Positions 1 to 11,505 of a stretch of 64,000 nucleotides of DNA are shown one piece after another. The translations under genes were made by a program, and so were the position numbers. Origin of the DNA: Eutreptiella sp. 'Long Island Sound 2002' (Eukaryota > Euglenozoa > Euglenophyceae > Eutreptiales > Eutreptiaceae); the NCBI GenBank assembly GCA_964036045.1, contig OZ038378.1, forward strand, positions 27,551,450-27,615,449, in the 5' to 3' direction. The notes beneath the pieces were generated by a model. It had not been told where the DNA came from. It worked only from the letters and a program-made list of their open reading frames with translations, and searched no databases. Positions within the stretch are counted from its first letter, which is position 1. Each line of letters opens with the position of its first letter.

Positions 1-690
1 GTATACCGTTCATGCACACACCCGCCGCGGGTCTCTCATAGTCATCATCATAGCGACGCGGAATAGACTCAGGATTACTGGTGTAGGTGGAGTTGGATGC
101 CACTGGTTCGCTGACTCCATTCCACATGGGTGGCGCAGTCGCGGCTGGAGTCACACCATAGGTCGGGTAAGGCATACCAGTAAAGCCTAGACCCTCGGCT
201 ACAGGTGGAGTGGTTGTCGGTGAGGATGTCGCTGGATGTGTTGCTGGGAGTGTAGTGGTTGTTGGAGAGGGTACTGCAGGGTGATCAGAGGAGCTCGGCG
301 CGCTCTCAACAGGTCAGTCATCGAAGGGTACCTCATCGGATGGTTGGTGTCCGCCTCCAGGATTTTCCTCTTTGACTCCCATATCCACTGCTTCCTTCTC
401 CTTCTCCTTCTCTTTGCCTTCAGGTCCTCCAACCGAAAGTCCACTGAAGGCCGCTCCCAAGCCCTCCAAGGAATCGTCCCCAAGCCCAATTAGGGGCACT
501 GAAGGTACAGGCCCCTCAGGTTGAGCCGACTAGCAGGTTTGGGCGCTGGCGCTGGCTTGGCTGGTGCCACTGAGGGTGCTGTCACCTCGGCAGTGTCCTT
601 GGTGTCCGTGTTGTATTTCTTCAGCCCTTCAGAAATGTAGTCAGTCTCGACGTACTGGTTGTACTGCACGGGGTTGCAGGTACGCAAAGA
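1..690 (-). pseudogene. Element A gag N-terminal region, frameshifted and partial
   Basis: Gag is the structural polyprotein that packages retrotransposon RNA. Two reading frames together match the start of element E's gag. One frame (490-687) begins NPVQYNQYVETDY, matching the NPVLYIQY leader-encoded stretch of E, and is rich in Ala and Pro. A second frame (314-499) contains DSLEGLGAAFSGLSV followed by a Lys/Glu run and PSDEVPFDD, matching E's YSMEGLQSAFRALSV, KRKRKREK and PTNDVTFEG. The change of frame near 500-530 indicates an indel. A third stretch further left (around 199-300) is Pro/Thr/Ser-rich, like the following part of E gag. No capsid or zinc-knuckle region lies inside the window. 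Confidence 0.7.
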
Positions 691-697
691 CTGAAAA

Positions 698-709
698 CCT
701 CTGCTACCA
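698..709 (-). promoter_or_regulatory. Primer-binding site of element A
   Basis: On the minus strand the bases directly after the LTR read TGGTAGCAGAGG. This is complementary to CCUCUGCUACCA, the 3' end of initiator tRNA-Met as known from animals; land-plant elements usually show TGGTATCAGAGC. Element B has the same 12 bases and E a decayed version. Confidence 0.8.
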
Positions 710-1456
710 GAAAGTTAAAACAGTCTTTCACTGTTGATTGCTTTGATGATATTGTTTTGTTTGTGCCTCTGCTTGCTTCTACTGCTTCTTGGTGTAGCTC
801 AGGCTTTCCAAAAAGAAATGCTTTTGATGAAATCAACCAGAACTCCAAGTACCCACAGGTGCAAGCAAGGAACGGCAGGATCAAATCCACAACATGAAGG
901 GCTGCAGTCAAAGGAGATAATGTATCAACAAAGGAACTCACAATAACTACCGACTTATCAAAGGATAGTTACAAAACATCCTATAATCATGTGAAAACTG
1001 CCCAAAGGGGCACTCTCTCTTTTATTGTGCCATCTCTAGATGTGCACTCTTTGTTTTGGGTCCCATAGGTGCTGAGGTGGCATGGCGTGTGGCGCTGAGG
1101 TCACTGCCATGTCACATGGGATCTTCCTACTTAGCTATGGTCACTGGGAAATGAACCCAGGACCTCTCAAAAAGAGGTTCCCAAGCCCCTTAGGGTGCAG
1201 ACCACTAGGAAAGCTGAGCATTCATGAGAAAATATAGAACTTTGTATAGGCTCTGGATCATTGTCAGCGCCTCAGTTAGTCCAGAAAATGGTGCTTAAGT
1301 CCAATCAGTTGGGGGGGTTAGGGGTCCACACAACATCCAACGTTCAGTGCGTGGTTTTATAGGTCAAAATGTTCTGGCACCTCTTTTTGGCCAGGCCAAT
1401 ACTAAGATAAAGATGTAGTATGCCTTTAGGCATCTGTAAAACAACTAAAGCTTACC
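710..1456 (-). repeat. 5' LTR of element A (about 747 bp)
   Basis: The inner boundary is set by the primer-binding site. The outer boundary was placed where the minus strand reads AGGTAAG, aligning with AGTAAG at the LTR starts of element E. The minus strand then follows E's LTR: GGCATACT, TTAGTATTGGCC, the tRNA-like block at 1139-1187, CCCATGTGACATGG and ACAAAGAGTGCACATC. The outer boundary is good to about 5 bp. Confidence 0.75.
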
Positions 1457-2589
1457 TTTTGGCAGGGAAATACCTTTTTCCTTACCTTCAGTGGGCAGCT
1501 ATGCCTGGAGGCCACTTGCCATATACCCCTGTGCAGCGTCCCTTGCAGAGGACCTGTTCACTGTAGAGTAGTTAAGCGTGTAAGTACATATTTTATTGTA
1601 CCATTTTACTTTGTTTACTGCTTGACTGTTACATTGTACTGTACTGCCCCCTTTCTGCAGCTTGCATGCTGGTGCAGCCATGGACTATGCAGATTGCGGC
1701 TGGTTGGACCAGCAACCAGGGTGTAACTGATTTCGCTGGGGAAGCCTGCCTCAGGCCTGATGTGTGGTGTAGGGGCGCCATGTACGTTGGATGACTTGCA
1801 TGAAGTTCCGAATGGAGTATGGGATCTTTTTTTTTTGCTTATGCCAAGTGCTGGCTTCCAGCAAGGGTAGTGTTGGTGCTCCCCACCGGTGTGAGATTGT
1901 TTTTCTGCATGTGCAGATTTACTCCCCTTTGAGTCTTCTGCAGGTCACTCAGGCCTGACAACCCTTTTAAGGAGGGGGGTGACGCCGATTTCGGGGTCTC
2001 TCCCCTACTTTGGCCAGCAGCGCTGAGCTCAGGTGAGCTCAGGAGCATTTTTGGTCCAGGATACCTCCATGTTTCTAAGTTCAGGACTAGTTTCTGGCCC
2101 TGAGCGCTGTCGCAAGCGCCAGACCAAAGACGCAAGCGACATTGGCCTGTGAGTCTGTACCCTGTGCAAATCAGGGTTTTATGATAAGAAAGTCTCAGAT
2201 TTGGTGGTTCTGGGATTAAATGGAATCATGGGTATTCTTAGTTTGAGTTACGGTGTTGCTCAATATTAGCGGTGCCTGGTGGGTGTCTAACACAGGTGTC
2301 CCCACCTCTGCATGCGTTTACTTTGTCCGTAGACAATGTAGATTACTCAGACGACATCAGAGAAACCCGAGTAAGGTTCCTACGAACATTTGTACCATGA
2401 TGGGGTACTGCCAACCAAGAACGAGAATGACAACGACTCTGAGGTGTTGTGTCGCTATGTTCGTTCAAGGGGTCATCAGGATTGAAGGTTGAAGCTCAAA
2501 TCTTTTGGAGATTGGCGAAAAGTGCAAGGTTTTGGGTTCGGTCAATCTGATCAAAATGGGCATGATTTCGAAAAATTTCTAAGACTTGG
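1457..2589. other. Remnant LTR-element noncoding DNA with a polypurine tract
   Basis: No convincing gene. On the plus strand TTTTAAGGAGGGGGG at 1965-1979 is followed by TGACGCC at 1980. This is the same arrangement as the polypurine tract and LTR start of element C (TAAGGAGGGGGG then TGAAGCGG at 29039). I read 1457-1979 as the 3' noncoding end of another truncated plus-strand chromovirus and 1980 as the start of its 3' LTR, whose end I cannot place. Around 2340-2520 there are short broken stretches that may be upstream pol of element F. Confidence 0.4.
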
Positions 2590-3756
2590 ACAAAATCAAC
2601 AATCCATCACCAAGGACTAGACCCTGTGCCCCACTCCACAGTACTGAAGAGATTGGAAGAACAAAAATTGGTGGCAGAAATGTCCGAATCTGGATTCTTT
2701 GCCACCAAGGCACAGTTCTGTGGACATGTGCAGCAGGCAGGCAGACAAACCTCAGCAAAGGGCAAAATGATGGTCATTGAGGGGTTGCCTAAGCCCAAAG
2801 AGATGGAGGAACTGTATGGATTTCTGGGATTGTGCAATTTTTCTTCCCAATACGTACCAAAGTACGTGGGGCTGGCCACACTCCTCATGGAGCTGTTTCA
2901 ACCCAAGCATCTCAACACAGCGGCGCAGCAGCGCACATCCATGATGAAGATCCAATGGAACGGACCAGCCGAGGAAGCATTCATACGGCTGAAAAAGGCC
3001 TTTTACGAGCATGTGCCATTGAAACTCATCAATTACGCCAAACCTTTCGGCATCGAAGTTGATGCATGCAAGACTGCCATTGGAGGCGAATTGTTCCAGG
3101 ATGATGATCAACATTGCCGGAGGCCAGTGGAGGATATCTCACGAAAACTCACGGCAAGTCAAGTCAATTGGCCCACACGAGAGAAGGAGGCATATGCCAT
3201 TGTGGCAGCATTGGAAGAGTGGTAAGGCTACCTTAGGTATGGCAAGGTGGACATATTTTCCGATCATGAGACATTGGTCCCTGGCATACCGAGAACATTA
3301 AATCTCCGCAAGGACCCACAGCCAGACAAGCGGGCTGGCATGAGTTCCTCAGTGCATTCAACATCAGGATACATTACAAGCAAGGAGAAGAGCAAGTGGT
3401 GGCCGATCCGGTATCACGACTCGATACAAAACAATTGGAGTTCACTTATCCCGCGGAACAGGGGCTATATGATCGATGTGTCTATTCATGGCAATGCCAC
3501 CAGCACCAATGACTTGGAAAAGATAAAGATGCCAGGACGGGCCAGAGAGCGACAGTGCATCCACAGGGCGGCCGTGCAGAACAACCAATCTGCATGTAAC
3601 GCCTGGCGATGGTCTAAGTGCAGCAGGGCGAGTCGGAAGAAATGCAATTGTCAACTGATATCTTCAGCATTGAGGGAACTGTTCACAGGCTCATGCACAA
3701 CCCTGTACACAGACGACCCCGATTATGGCAAAATGTGGAAGAAGTTGAAGGACGGA
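2590..3756 (+). pseudogene. Element F pol fragment: RT thumb, RNase H and start of integrase, split by element B
   Basis: The frame 2626-3225 encodes the end of a Ty3/gypsy reverse transcriptase (VLKRLEEQKLVAE, FCGHVQQAG, LPKPKEMEELYGFLGLCN) and RNase H with its first Asp in GIEVDACKTAIGG and its Glu in REKEAYAIVAALEEW. After a stop the reading continues GKVDIFSDHETLV, holding the third RNase H Asp, then shifts frame into a stretch with EEQVVADPVSRLD, equivalent to the conserved ADALSR end of RNase H. Around 3700-3756 a frame with DDPDYGKMWKKLKDGH begins the integrase. Coding stops at CACC (3757-3760), the duplicated target of element B, and resumes at 33599. It is a dead copy with several stops and frameshifts, and the oldest layer of the nest. 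Confidence 0.8.
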
Positions 3757-3760
3757 CACC

Positions 3761-6079
3761 TAAAGAAGGTCCCTACCAGGACCGGCCCCTGCTGTGCCCC
3801 TTCCGCCTGTAACCCCTACCGACTTGCTCCTGATCAACGATTGCATTTATCAAAATCCAGGGTCCAAAATCCAAAAATATAGAAAATAAAATCCTCCTTC
3901 AACCCTGAACACCAACCGGATCCCACAAGTACAGCAATAACCCAATCCACAATCCAATCCACGATGCGGGCTTCCGTTCAGCACACCGGTCGTCCCACGG
4001 TGGCGGGCATGTACAAGAATTGCACCAAAGAGGAAAGCCCTGAAAGTGGCATATGAACACGTATCAAGCAAAGTTGGGGAAAGAGGTAAACATACACTTT
4101 CACAGCCATAAACCCCTCATTCCCTGGACTCAAGACCTTCCCCTGACTCACCAACATATTGCCCTGAACCAGGTCAAATAAGATGGCTGAGTGCCATGTG
4201 TCAAAAGTCACTACATAAACCCCAAAAATGTGTTCACTCCCAAGCTTCCAAATCCTAGCCCAATGGGGGGGGTGGCGTGTCATGGCCCAGAGTGGCACTC
4301 AGGACCATACCCTACCCTGACATAACCTTGGTTGGACTTGGAATTGAATGGGCTTGGAGAACTGCCCCATGAGTTTGAACTCATAACATGCCAAAAACTG
4401 CCAATTCACACCATATTGGCCATATATCAAATATATGCTCAAAATTGAGGTTACCACTTATCAGAAGGCACTAAGTATGCATGGAATCGAAGTCTAGTAT
4501 TCATGGAGGATAGAGACCAAAAGTCAATGCCCATGTACATCCCCACTTTACCCTCGAAACCCCTTCGGATATGGGCGCCACGCACTGCCCAAGTCAGCCC
4601 ATGATCTTGAGACCAATTCTTGTAATCCTTCGTGCACCAAGCCAAATGGAGTACGCGATCCGGCATATGGTGGTGTTCAACTCTAAAGCATATGCCAACA
4701 TATGAACAACATACCATGGTTAAGTACACAAAACGCAAAAATGAGCAAAAATTGAGGTCAACAACATGAAAATATGTCCAAATACAAAGTTGTCATGATG
4801 GTATATCTCTATGCTCACCCATGATATCCGCTCATGGTTCAATACACAAATGATTGGAACCATTTGCGAACAATTCCCCCGGTTTGATCCCCAATCAGGC
4901 GCATGGAGATACCTTCGCCACTCATATCTACATGCCCCATGAAAATGGGAGTGCACTCATGGATCTCTTTGCCTAACATACCATGAGCAATACATACGCG
5001 GTAGACTTAGTCTAGCGCTTTGAATTCCACAATTGGGACATGGGCAAAGCCCTTGTCACATGTGGCTCTCCATTTCTTCGGCCACACGAAGATATATAAC
5101 ATGGGCGTGATCATATCAAGACATATACTACCCATATTACACATAACCCTTAAAATTGGCTCCCACCATGGTATGCCATGCCCCTCCATGGTCATAACTT
5201 TGGGTTAACTGGACGTGGGAACCTAAGAAAAGATGCTATGCAACCGCAAGACTCATGCCCTACACTCGAAAGTCAGAATATCAAGTCCGGACACATGATC
5301 AACAAGTTATAAACAAGTTTCTACGATGTTGACCATGATCCTATGATACAACGAGTGTGTGTGACGACGTAAGGTGTTGGATCCTATGAAAAGCAAGTTG
5401 AGACTAAGGCGCTTGCAACGCAACCTCCCTTATTCTCTTTCCTCACACTCGCGCGTAGATATGGCCCTTCAAAGTGGTCCCACGATTCACTTTTGTTTCC
5501 CTTATATCTCCAGGTCAAATGGTTGGCAAGTATAAGGGAAACCTGATTTGGGCATAGGGAAAGGAGTATGACCACTCGAGGAAGACCAAATCAAGTGCGG
5601 CGATGTCGAAGTCGAAAATCCAATTTCGACATCACGAAAAATTCAGATTGAAATTTCGAGTGCATATTTAGAAAATTGTGGAAGCAACAAAGCCTTTACT
5701 GATGAAATCTGACCCTTCATCGGGGTTTCCGCCAAAATATCTGGAAATAACAGTTAACCAATCGGTTACCGCAAAGTCGCGAGCCAACTGACAGTCGCCG
5801 ATACATTGACCATCAGAACGAATGGCTGAAAGATTACGGAAACATTATGATAATAAAACCCTGTTGATTCCTGATATTCTGATATATAAATCTCAGCTGG
5901 CGGCGCCTCAGTACTGAATATGGCCGCTCATAGCCGGAATGGCCAAACCTATCACACTATCACATCGGGTTCGGTCTGGTGGATGCAAGAGTATGATATC
6001 AGCCAATGGCGGCTTGCCGGCACATAGATACACACCCCAAGTGACCCAAAGATGGCCACGGGGGTCCGAACCGGCTTCA
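3761..6079 (-). repeat. 3' LTR of element B (2319 bp)
   Basis: Matches 14479-15459 plus 32220-33594 with a few percent of visible substitutions. The polypurine tract abuts its upstream end at 6080. It shares blocks in the same sense with the element C LTR, for example the segment holding CAGAATATCAGGAATCAAC (minus strand) and the palindrome at 5602-5633. It lacks 37 bp that the other copy has next to C's insertion point (after CCATGGTT near 4721). Confidence 0.93.
5602..5633. repeat. Conserved LTR hairpin (element B 3' LTR)
   Basis: An inverted repeat with arms GATGTCGAA and TTCGACATC; the stem extends inward to about 13 pairs with one mismatch and one wobble, leaving a 6-base loop. The same palindrome is in the other B LTR (33117-33148) and both C LTRs (16082-16113 and, disrupted by one inserted base and a substitution, 29649-29681). 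Confidence 0.8.
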
Positions 6080-6471
6080 CCCCCCTTCTCAGAGCGTTGT
6101 TACCGCTCGGAAGTCATTGAAGAGAGGACGGGAGGACCCCAATGGGCTCCAACTCCCCCCTTCATGTCCCAAGGACACATGGAGGCCCCACACACGTCGT
6201 AGGCGTTCCCCACGCCCCAAGGGAGGGGTGAGGACACTGAAATTCGGTGCCCTACGCCATATCCGGTCTCCTCTTGATCCACAACATGGACCAAGGGGAT
6301 CAAAGATAGAGAAACGTCGTCGGTCGACCTAAATAAGTATACCACAATGAAATATATACGTGGAGATCGAGTGAAGGGGGTATATGGCCAATCAAGGCCC
6401 AAAAATCCCCGGATGAACGCCCTCACCCGTCTCCCAAGCACAGAAACAAACAAAATGCCAAGGGGGATCCA
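6080..6471 (-). other. Element B 3' noncoding segment with polypurine tract
   Basis: The minus strand reads AGAAGGGGGG immediately before the LTR start TGAAGCC (polypurine tract at 6080-6089), which primes plus-strand DNA synthesis. The rest, between the chromodomain stop and the tract, shows no ORF I can support. Confidence 0.75.
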
Positions 6472-7062
6472 TTACGGTGCTACAGCAGCCACCAAATGGA
6501 CCAACACGTCCTTGACATCCAAAGAAATGTTGTTTTTCTTCAGATAGTCCATCCAGACGGTGGTGTACCTCGGCACCAAACTGCTCGGAGGCTCCCACGA
6601 ATCCCTGGATGCGGCGAATCTCCTCCAACGGACTTTATAAAGCCTCCCCCCAGGCGTCCCCGGGTCCGGCTTGTCCGCCAGGATCTTCTCAGCGGTGAAG
6701 TCGTCGTCCTCACCCTCGTCGTCCCAGTCCACATCGCCGGCCGTGAACTCGAAGGTGACGGGACGTTCGCTGGGGTCTGGTGCTCGGGGACGAAGCTGGG
6801 TATGGTCGCGGTCCAGGATCTTGTTATCCCCCACACGAACCTCATACACATCCTGCCCGACCTTTCGCACGATTACCCCGGGCACATACCAAGATGCCTG
6901 CCGATGCCTGGACAGGACATCCTTGTGGTGCCGCTCCACCCACACGGTGTCTTGGAGAGCATACTTCTGGACCTTTCCCTGCTTGAAGTACTTGGCCCTC
7001 TTGTCATGCTCGTCCTGAAGTGCCTTGCACACCTTGGCCGCCGTGTCATCCGCCTCAGCCAT
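6472..7062 (-). pseudogene. Element B integrase C-terminus and chromodomain
   Basis: The last part of the pol polyprotein. The first ~100 residues carry the integrase C-terminal SH3-like region (QDTVWVERHHKD, WYVPGVIVRKVGQDVYEV). An acidic linker (DWDDEGEDDD) follows, then a chromodomain: FTAEKILADKPD, YKVRWRRF, DSWEPPSSLVPR, MDYLKKNNI. Chromodomains of this kind bind modified histone tails and steer integration; that role is family knowledge. It aligns with the element C chromodomain (27.3-27.5 kb). It is out of frame with the integrase core because of an indel near 7066, so it is not expressed as part of an intact polyprotein. The Met at 7062 is internal to the domain and not a real start. 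Confidence 0.85.
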
Positions 7063-7065
7063 GGT

Positions 7066-8194
7066 TCAACCACGGGAGAGTGCGTGACACTCGATCCCGT
7101 AGGAACAGGATACGATGGGGCGACAGTCCAGTGGGTCCCGGAAGGTCATAGTACGCTTGGAGCACTCTCCACGGCGAATTGTACCAGTTCCGGCCCGGTT
7201 CGTCGATGTGTAGCTAGCGGAACTTCTCGAACATCTGCCGCCCGGCCACCTCAGCCCAGCCATTCGACCGGCTGTGGTACGCCACGGTCTTGGCGTGTTG
7301 AATGCCCATGTGCTTGCACATCGTCTTGAACCACGTCCCCACAAATTGACTGCCCCGATCGCTGCAGATGACAGCTGGGACATCAAAAATCGTCAGCCAA
7401 TGCCTGATCATGGCATTAGCGACGGTCTTGGCCTGCAGCCCCACTCCATGCTTGTCCTTCTTGTCCTTCTTCTTGGACTTCTTGCCAGGGACCGCCACGA
7501 TATACCCACTGTGCCTATCCACCGCCAGGATGACACAGTCGTAGGTCTCTCCTTCCACGGTGACCTCCGGCATGGCGAATACATCCGTGGCCACGGACCG
7601 CATAGGGGCCTCCGGTATAGCCGTATACACCGGGTTGCCCGCTGTGGAGTGGTTGGGGCTCTTTGTGGCCCAACACACGGCACAGTCGCTGCAGTACCTG
7701 TCCAGGATTGTGTAGTACCCCGGAGGGAACTTGAAACGCCACTCCAGGTCCTGCTGCATCTTGTCTCGGCCAGGGTGCATGAGCTGGGCGTTGTGCCAAT
7801 GGTCAATGAGCTCCTCCACTCGGTTCTCGGGCACCAGCAGCTTGTCTTTGAGGAACAACTTGTCTCCATCCTCGGTCAAGCCCTCAGGCCATTCGTCGTC
7901 CGACGGGGCGCTCATGGCATTCCAGTACTTGCTCCAGTGCTCGGATGCCGCGTAGTCATCCGACCAGTCCTCTGTGAGCACCGACCTGACTAGCTCTACA
8001 GGGGCCACCATCCATTGCTCGAGGGCTTCCTCTCGAATAGCTTGGACGCGGGCACCCCGGAAGTTGGCCAGGTCCGTACGGCTTGCCATCACCACAAAGC
8101 ACTTGACCCCCTCTTGCTCCATGGCCTTCTCCATCTCGATGATGCGCTTGGCCTCCTCGGTCTCCTCGGCGTCCCCATGGCTGGATATGTCCAT
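7066..8194 (-). pseudogene. Element B integrase (zinc-binding and catalytic core)
   Basis: Integrase inserts the cDNA into chromosomes. Residues about 125-185 of the open frame hold the HHCC region (LIDHWHNAQLMHPGRDKM, then CSDCAVCWATK). The catalytic core has Asp in SVATDVFAMPE, Asp in ICSDRGSQF and Glu in SNGWAEVAGRQMF, so all three catalytic residues survive. A Lys-rich insert (KKSKKKDKKDKHG) lies between the first two, where element C has only KKG. A UAG at 7214-7216 interrupts the core just after the Glu; the same frame then continues with HIDEPGRNWY and GLSPHRILF to about 7066, where the frame is lost. Confidence 0.85.
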
Positions 8195-8995
8195 TCAAGC
8201 CTTGCCCGCGGGGTAGGCCCATCGACTGAGGCAATCTGCCACAGTGTTGTCCCTCTCCGGGACGTATACAACGCTGGGGTCGAACTTGGCGAACGTCTCG
8301 TGCCACCGGGCCCTCCTTGCCGCCGGTCCCGAGGGGGTGTCGACGTGCTCCTTGTGCCAGCTCTGCAAGGACTGATTGTCCGTACAAACCACCATCGGTT
8401 GCAATCCGATGTGGCCAGACCACTTCCTGAGCGCACAAACAATGGCGTACGTCTCCTTCTCCCTCGCGGTCCAGGTGCGGCGTTGGCCCTCGGCCAGGAT
8501 CCGACTCCAGAACGCCACGGGTACGTGTGACCCGTCGTCCCGGATCTGCTCGAGTACTGCCCCTACAGCATAATCCGAGGCGTCCGTCCGTAGCACGAAT
8601 CCCTTGTCCGGGTCCACCAAGAATAGCCCCAGCTGCCCCAGCAGTCGCTCCTTCAGGCGGCTGAACGCATCCTCAGCCTCAGGGGTCCAGGCAAGCTTCT
8701 TCTTGCTCCCCTTCCGGCCATCGAACTTGCCCACCTGCAACATTATGTGCAGCGGCCCCGAGAGTTCTGCATACATCCGGACATAGCCCGAATAGTAATT
8801 GCAGAACCCCATGAAGGACCGGAGTTCGCTGATGGTCTGGGGCTTTTCCCAGTGGTGCAGGGACGCCAGCTTCCCAGGCATGGGACGGCGTTGCCCATGA
8901 CCAACCACGTGACCCGCGAACTCCACTTCCTTCACAAAGAGTGACACTTTGGTTGGCTTGCACACCATGTTGTGCTTGTCCAACTCGCTGAGCAC
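8195..8995 (-). pseudogene. Element B RT connection domain and RNase H
   Basis: Continues the RT frame after a UGA at 8996-8998. It starts with the RT thumb (CKPTKVSLFVKEVEFAGHVV, then ELRSFMGFCNYYSGYV), then RNase H with Asp in VLRTDASDYAVGAVL, Glu in REKETYAIVCALRKW and Asp in VVCTDNQSLQSW, ending NTVADCLSRWAYP. RNase H degrades the RNA strand during reverse transcription. It ends at a UGA (8195-8197) in frame with the downstream integrase. Two same-frame UGA codons separate what should be one polyprotein; the first fits a CGA-to-TGA transition by comparison with neighbours, the second is less certain. Confidence 0.88.
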
Positions 8996-11119
8996 TCAGC
9001 GCAGATCCTTCTCATGCGCGTCGATGAGCTCGTCCTCAGTCATGTTCTCCGTGCCGGACCCGATGATGATGTCATTCACGAAGGGATCGGCACAGTCCCG
9101 GACAGGACCGAGTAGGTCCTCCATCATTCGCTGGAAAGCGGCGTTGCCAGTCTTGGCGCCCATAGGCACCACTTTCCACTGCATGGGCCCCAGCGGCGTC
9201 GACATCGCTGTGCAGGGCCTGGAGTCCGGGTGTAGCGGCATCTGGTGATAGCCGTGTTTCAGGTCCAACAATGTGAAAATCCGCTTTTTCTGTTGTTTTT
9301 GGAGGATGGAGTTGATCAGGGGAAGCGAGTACGAGTCGTGCTCGGTCTGCTCGCTCAAACCTCTGTAATCAACCACCAACCTCCACTCGCCCTTCTCCTT
9401 CTTGGGCACAATGAAGGCTGGGCTGGCCCACTCACTGTCGGAGGGTTCAATCCATCCCCTCTCAATGAACTCGGCCAACAGCTTCTTCATGGCCTCGGCC
9501 CGATCGCCCTGAAGTTGGTACTCCCGATGACGATAGATCTTGGGGTTCGGCTTCAGCTTGATCCTCGCTGTGCCAAACCTTGCACGATCTGGAGGGTTCT
9601 TGTTGGCGACGCCACTGAATAGCCGCGGATAGGCATTGATCAGCCTCTCCTTCAGCTCGGCGACCTTCGGGTTCTCCTGCGCCTCTTCAGACGCGTGCTT
9701 CTGTATCGATACAACCGAACGCACTGCGGTATAGGCCTCTTCCGGGTCCGAATCTGACTTCTCCTCGTCCGATATGCTGCCTTCATCGTTGTGGGGTGCA
9801 CTTCCCACCGATAATCTTCGAAAATTTGCGGCGTCGGGCTGGTTACTGTCGCTATCGGCCCCCATTCTTGGAAAATCCCACGTCGGCGGGTCCGACCCAA
9901 CCGGACCATCGTATTGGTCCGCGATGTGATCCATGACCCTCGCCACGAACTCATCCTTCTCGTACTTGCCGGTGACCAACATCTTGTCATCCCACCAATG
10001 CGGAGATGTGACCATGATCCGCCTCTTCTTGGCTGCCACACGGTCGTGCATCCCCATCCGCATATAGTTGACGAAGTCGTTGATCTCGGCGTGGGACAGG
10101 ACGTCAATGCCATCAATAGGCTGATCCGTCCCCTCCTTGGGCTCAAACATGACCTTCATGGGCACCGCCTCCACCCTACGGATGAATGCTTCATCACCCG
10201 TGGGCTGGGATTGCGCCCCATCCACCAGGAAAGCCTTGGTACCCCACGCTTGACCCGGGGAGGGCATTGATACACCCTTGGCGTCGATGAACAACTCCTC
10301 CTCTGGCCCGAATGACATCTCGTTCAGGGTGATGGAGTCCAGCGTCGACTTGAGACCCTTCAGCGCAAATGGGGTGGATCCTATGCCGGTTACGACCAGG
10401 ATCCCTTTCGCCCTATCCGCGACGATCTTATCCACCGTACGTCTGGTATTGTCGAGGGAGCCATGCCAATACATGGGCCCCCACTCCTTCACACCCCAAT
10501 GCCTGTGCCAGGCTGAGTCTCCTCGATGCCAATGCCTCCTACACTTCCGCAAAAGTGGGGCATCCCGGGAAGCGAAGATGTCCGTCTCGGGGGCTTCGGC
10601 TCCCAGCGTTTGGATCATCCTGTCGTACACCTGCGGCACCATTCCATACTCCGTGAGTTGAACTCCGCGGTCTCCTCTGGACTTGGCACCCACAGCTTGC
10701 ACCGCTTGGACGATTCGATCCTCTTCCTCAGCATTCCATTGGGATGATCCGCATGCATAGTCTGTGGACAGCCATGTGAAGCATTCATCATCCTCCCGGA
10801 CCAGCGTTGCACGATGGGGAAGGGATCCAATGGCGTTTGCCACCATGAAGTCATACCCCATGATCATGTCCCAATCTGTAATGTCGGCCACATAGAAGTT
10901 CCCGGATAGAGTGCTTCTCTTCGCCAGATCAGGGCGGTTCAAGCGCTCATGTTCCCAGAATTCCATACTGATAGTGGCCTCATGGGTGCCACCACCCATA
11001 ATCTCTCCGTTGGCGACCTTCAGGCGGACCGGTCTCCGGCTGGGCTGCAGGATTTCCTCCTTGAACAACCCTCTCTGGACCAGGCTCACCTGGGCACCCG
11101 TATCCACCAACACATCCAC
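8996..11119 (-). pseudogene. Element B protease and reverse transcriptase
   Basis: Starts with an aspartic protease (DVLVDTGAQVSL at residues 2-13). A long linker conserved with element C follows (KYWNA-like DIFASRD region, DDKMLVTGKYEKDEFVARV). RT is near residue 500 onward: ARIKLKPNPKIYRHREYQL, DSEWASPAFIVPKKEKGEW, LVVDYRGLSEQT, IFTLLDLKHGYHQMPL, VVPMGAKTGNAAFQRMME. The active-site box reads FVNDIII (Asn codon at 9074-9076) where the family has F/Y-x-D-D and element C has FVDDVII, so this RT should be inactive. The protease frame joins the pre-protease frame through a 1-2-base indel near 11120-11135; the Met used here is only where the frame opens. Confidence 0.9.
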
Positions 11120-11505
11120 GACCTTCTCCTCTCGTCCGCAGGTACTCGCACTTTCAAGTGCAACTGCCGCTCATCACCATGAGGCGTATGGACGACTCTC
11201 ACGGCATGCAACTCTAGCACGTCCGGGTGCATCAGGACTTCAAGGGTATGGTCACGGATGGTGTAGATCTTGGGCTGGTCCTGCCCGTCCACGGGGCTCT
11301 CCGTGGTCGCTCCTTTCTTCTTGCCATATCCCGTACCCACATGTACTTCCCTTGGCAGGGCGCTCCAGGGGTTGGGAGTGGCGAAACTCAGTGGTTTTGG
11401 CTCTTCTGGAGCCTTCTTCGGCACCTGATGTGCCTCGGATTCCTCAGAGATTCCACTGAATTTCGGAGGAGAGACCTCCGAGGTCCCACTCCCGTGGGGG
11501 CTCCC
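11086..11505 (-). pseudogene. Element B linker between gag stop and protease
   Basis: This stretch is in the same frame as the upstream gag and follows its UAG (11506-11508) without further stops to 11086. It contains LHAVRVVHTPHGDERQLHLK, matching LHAVRRVGRERQLHLK in element C directly before the protease. It is therefore the N-terminal part of pol or of a gag-pol readthrough product. Near 11125 the frame runs past the DTGA protease motif in the wrong register, giving a spurious end. Confidence 0.75.

Larger units (their letters stand above)
1..1456 (-). mobile_element. Element A: 5' end of a Ty3/gypsy LTR retrotransposon, truncated by the window edge
   Basis: Read on the minus strand, this is an LTR (710-1456), a primer-binding site (698-709) and the start of a gag region running off the left edge. 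Its LTR and gag N-terminus resemble those of element E at 45-57 kb: the LTR start, the central tRNA-like block with its flanking CCCATGTGACATGG stretch, the LTR-PBS junction and the gag motif around SLEGL are all recognisable. A is clearly more diverged from E than E's two LTRs are from each other, so it is a separate, older copy or subfamily. Target-site duplication cannot be checked because the other end is outside the window. Confidence 0.85.

Noticed and set aside
6496-7993. Plus-strand ORFs of 239-277 codons opposite B pol
   Set aside because: Antisense shadows of the recognised integrase and chromodomain frames.
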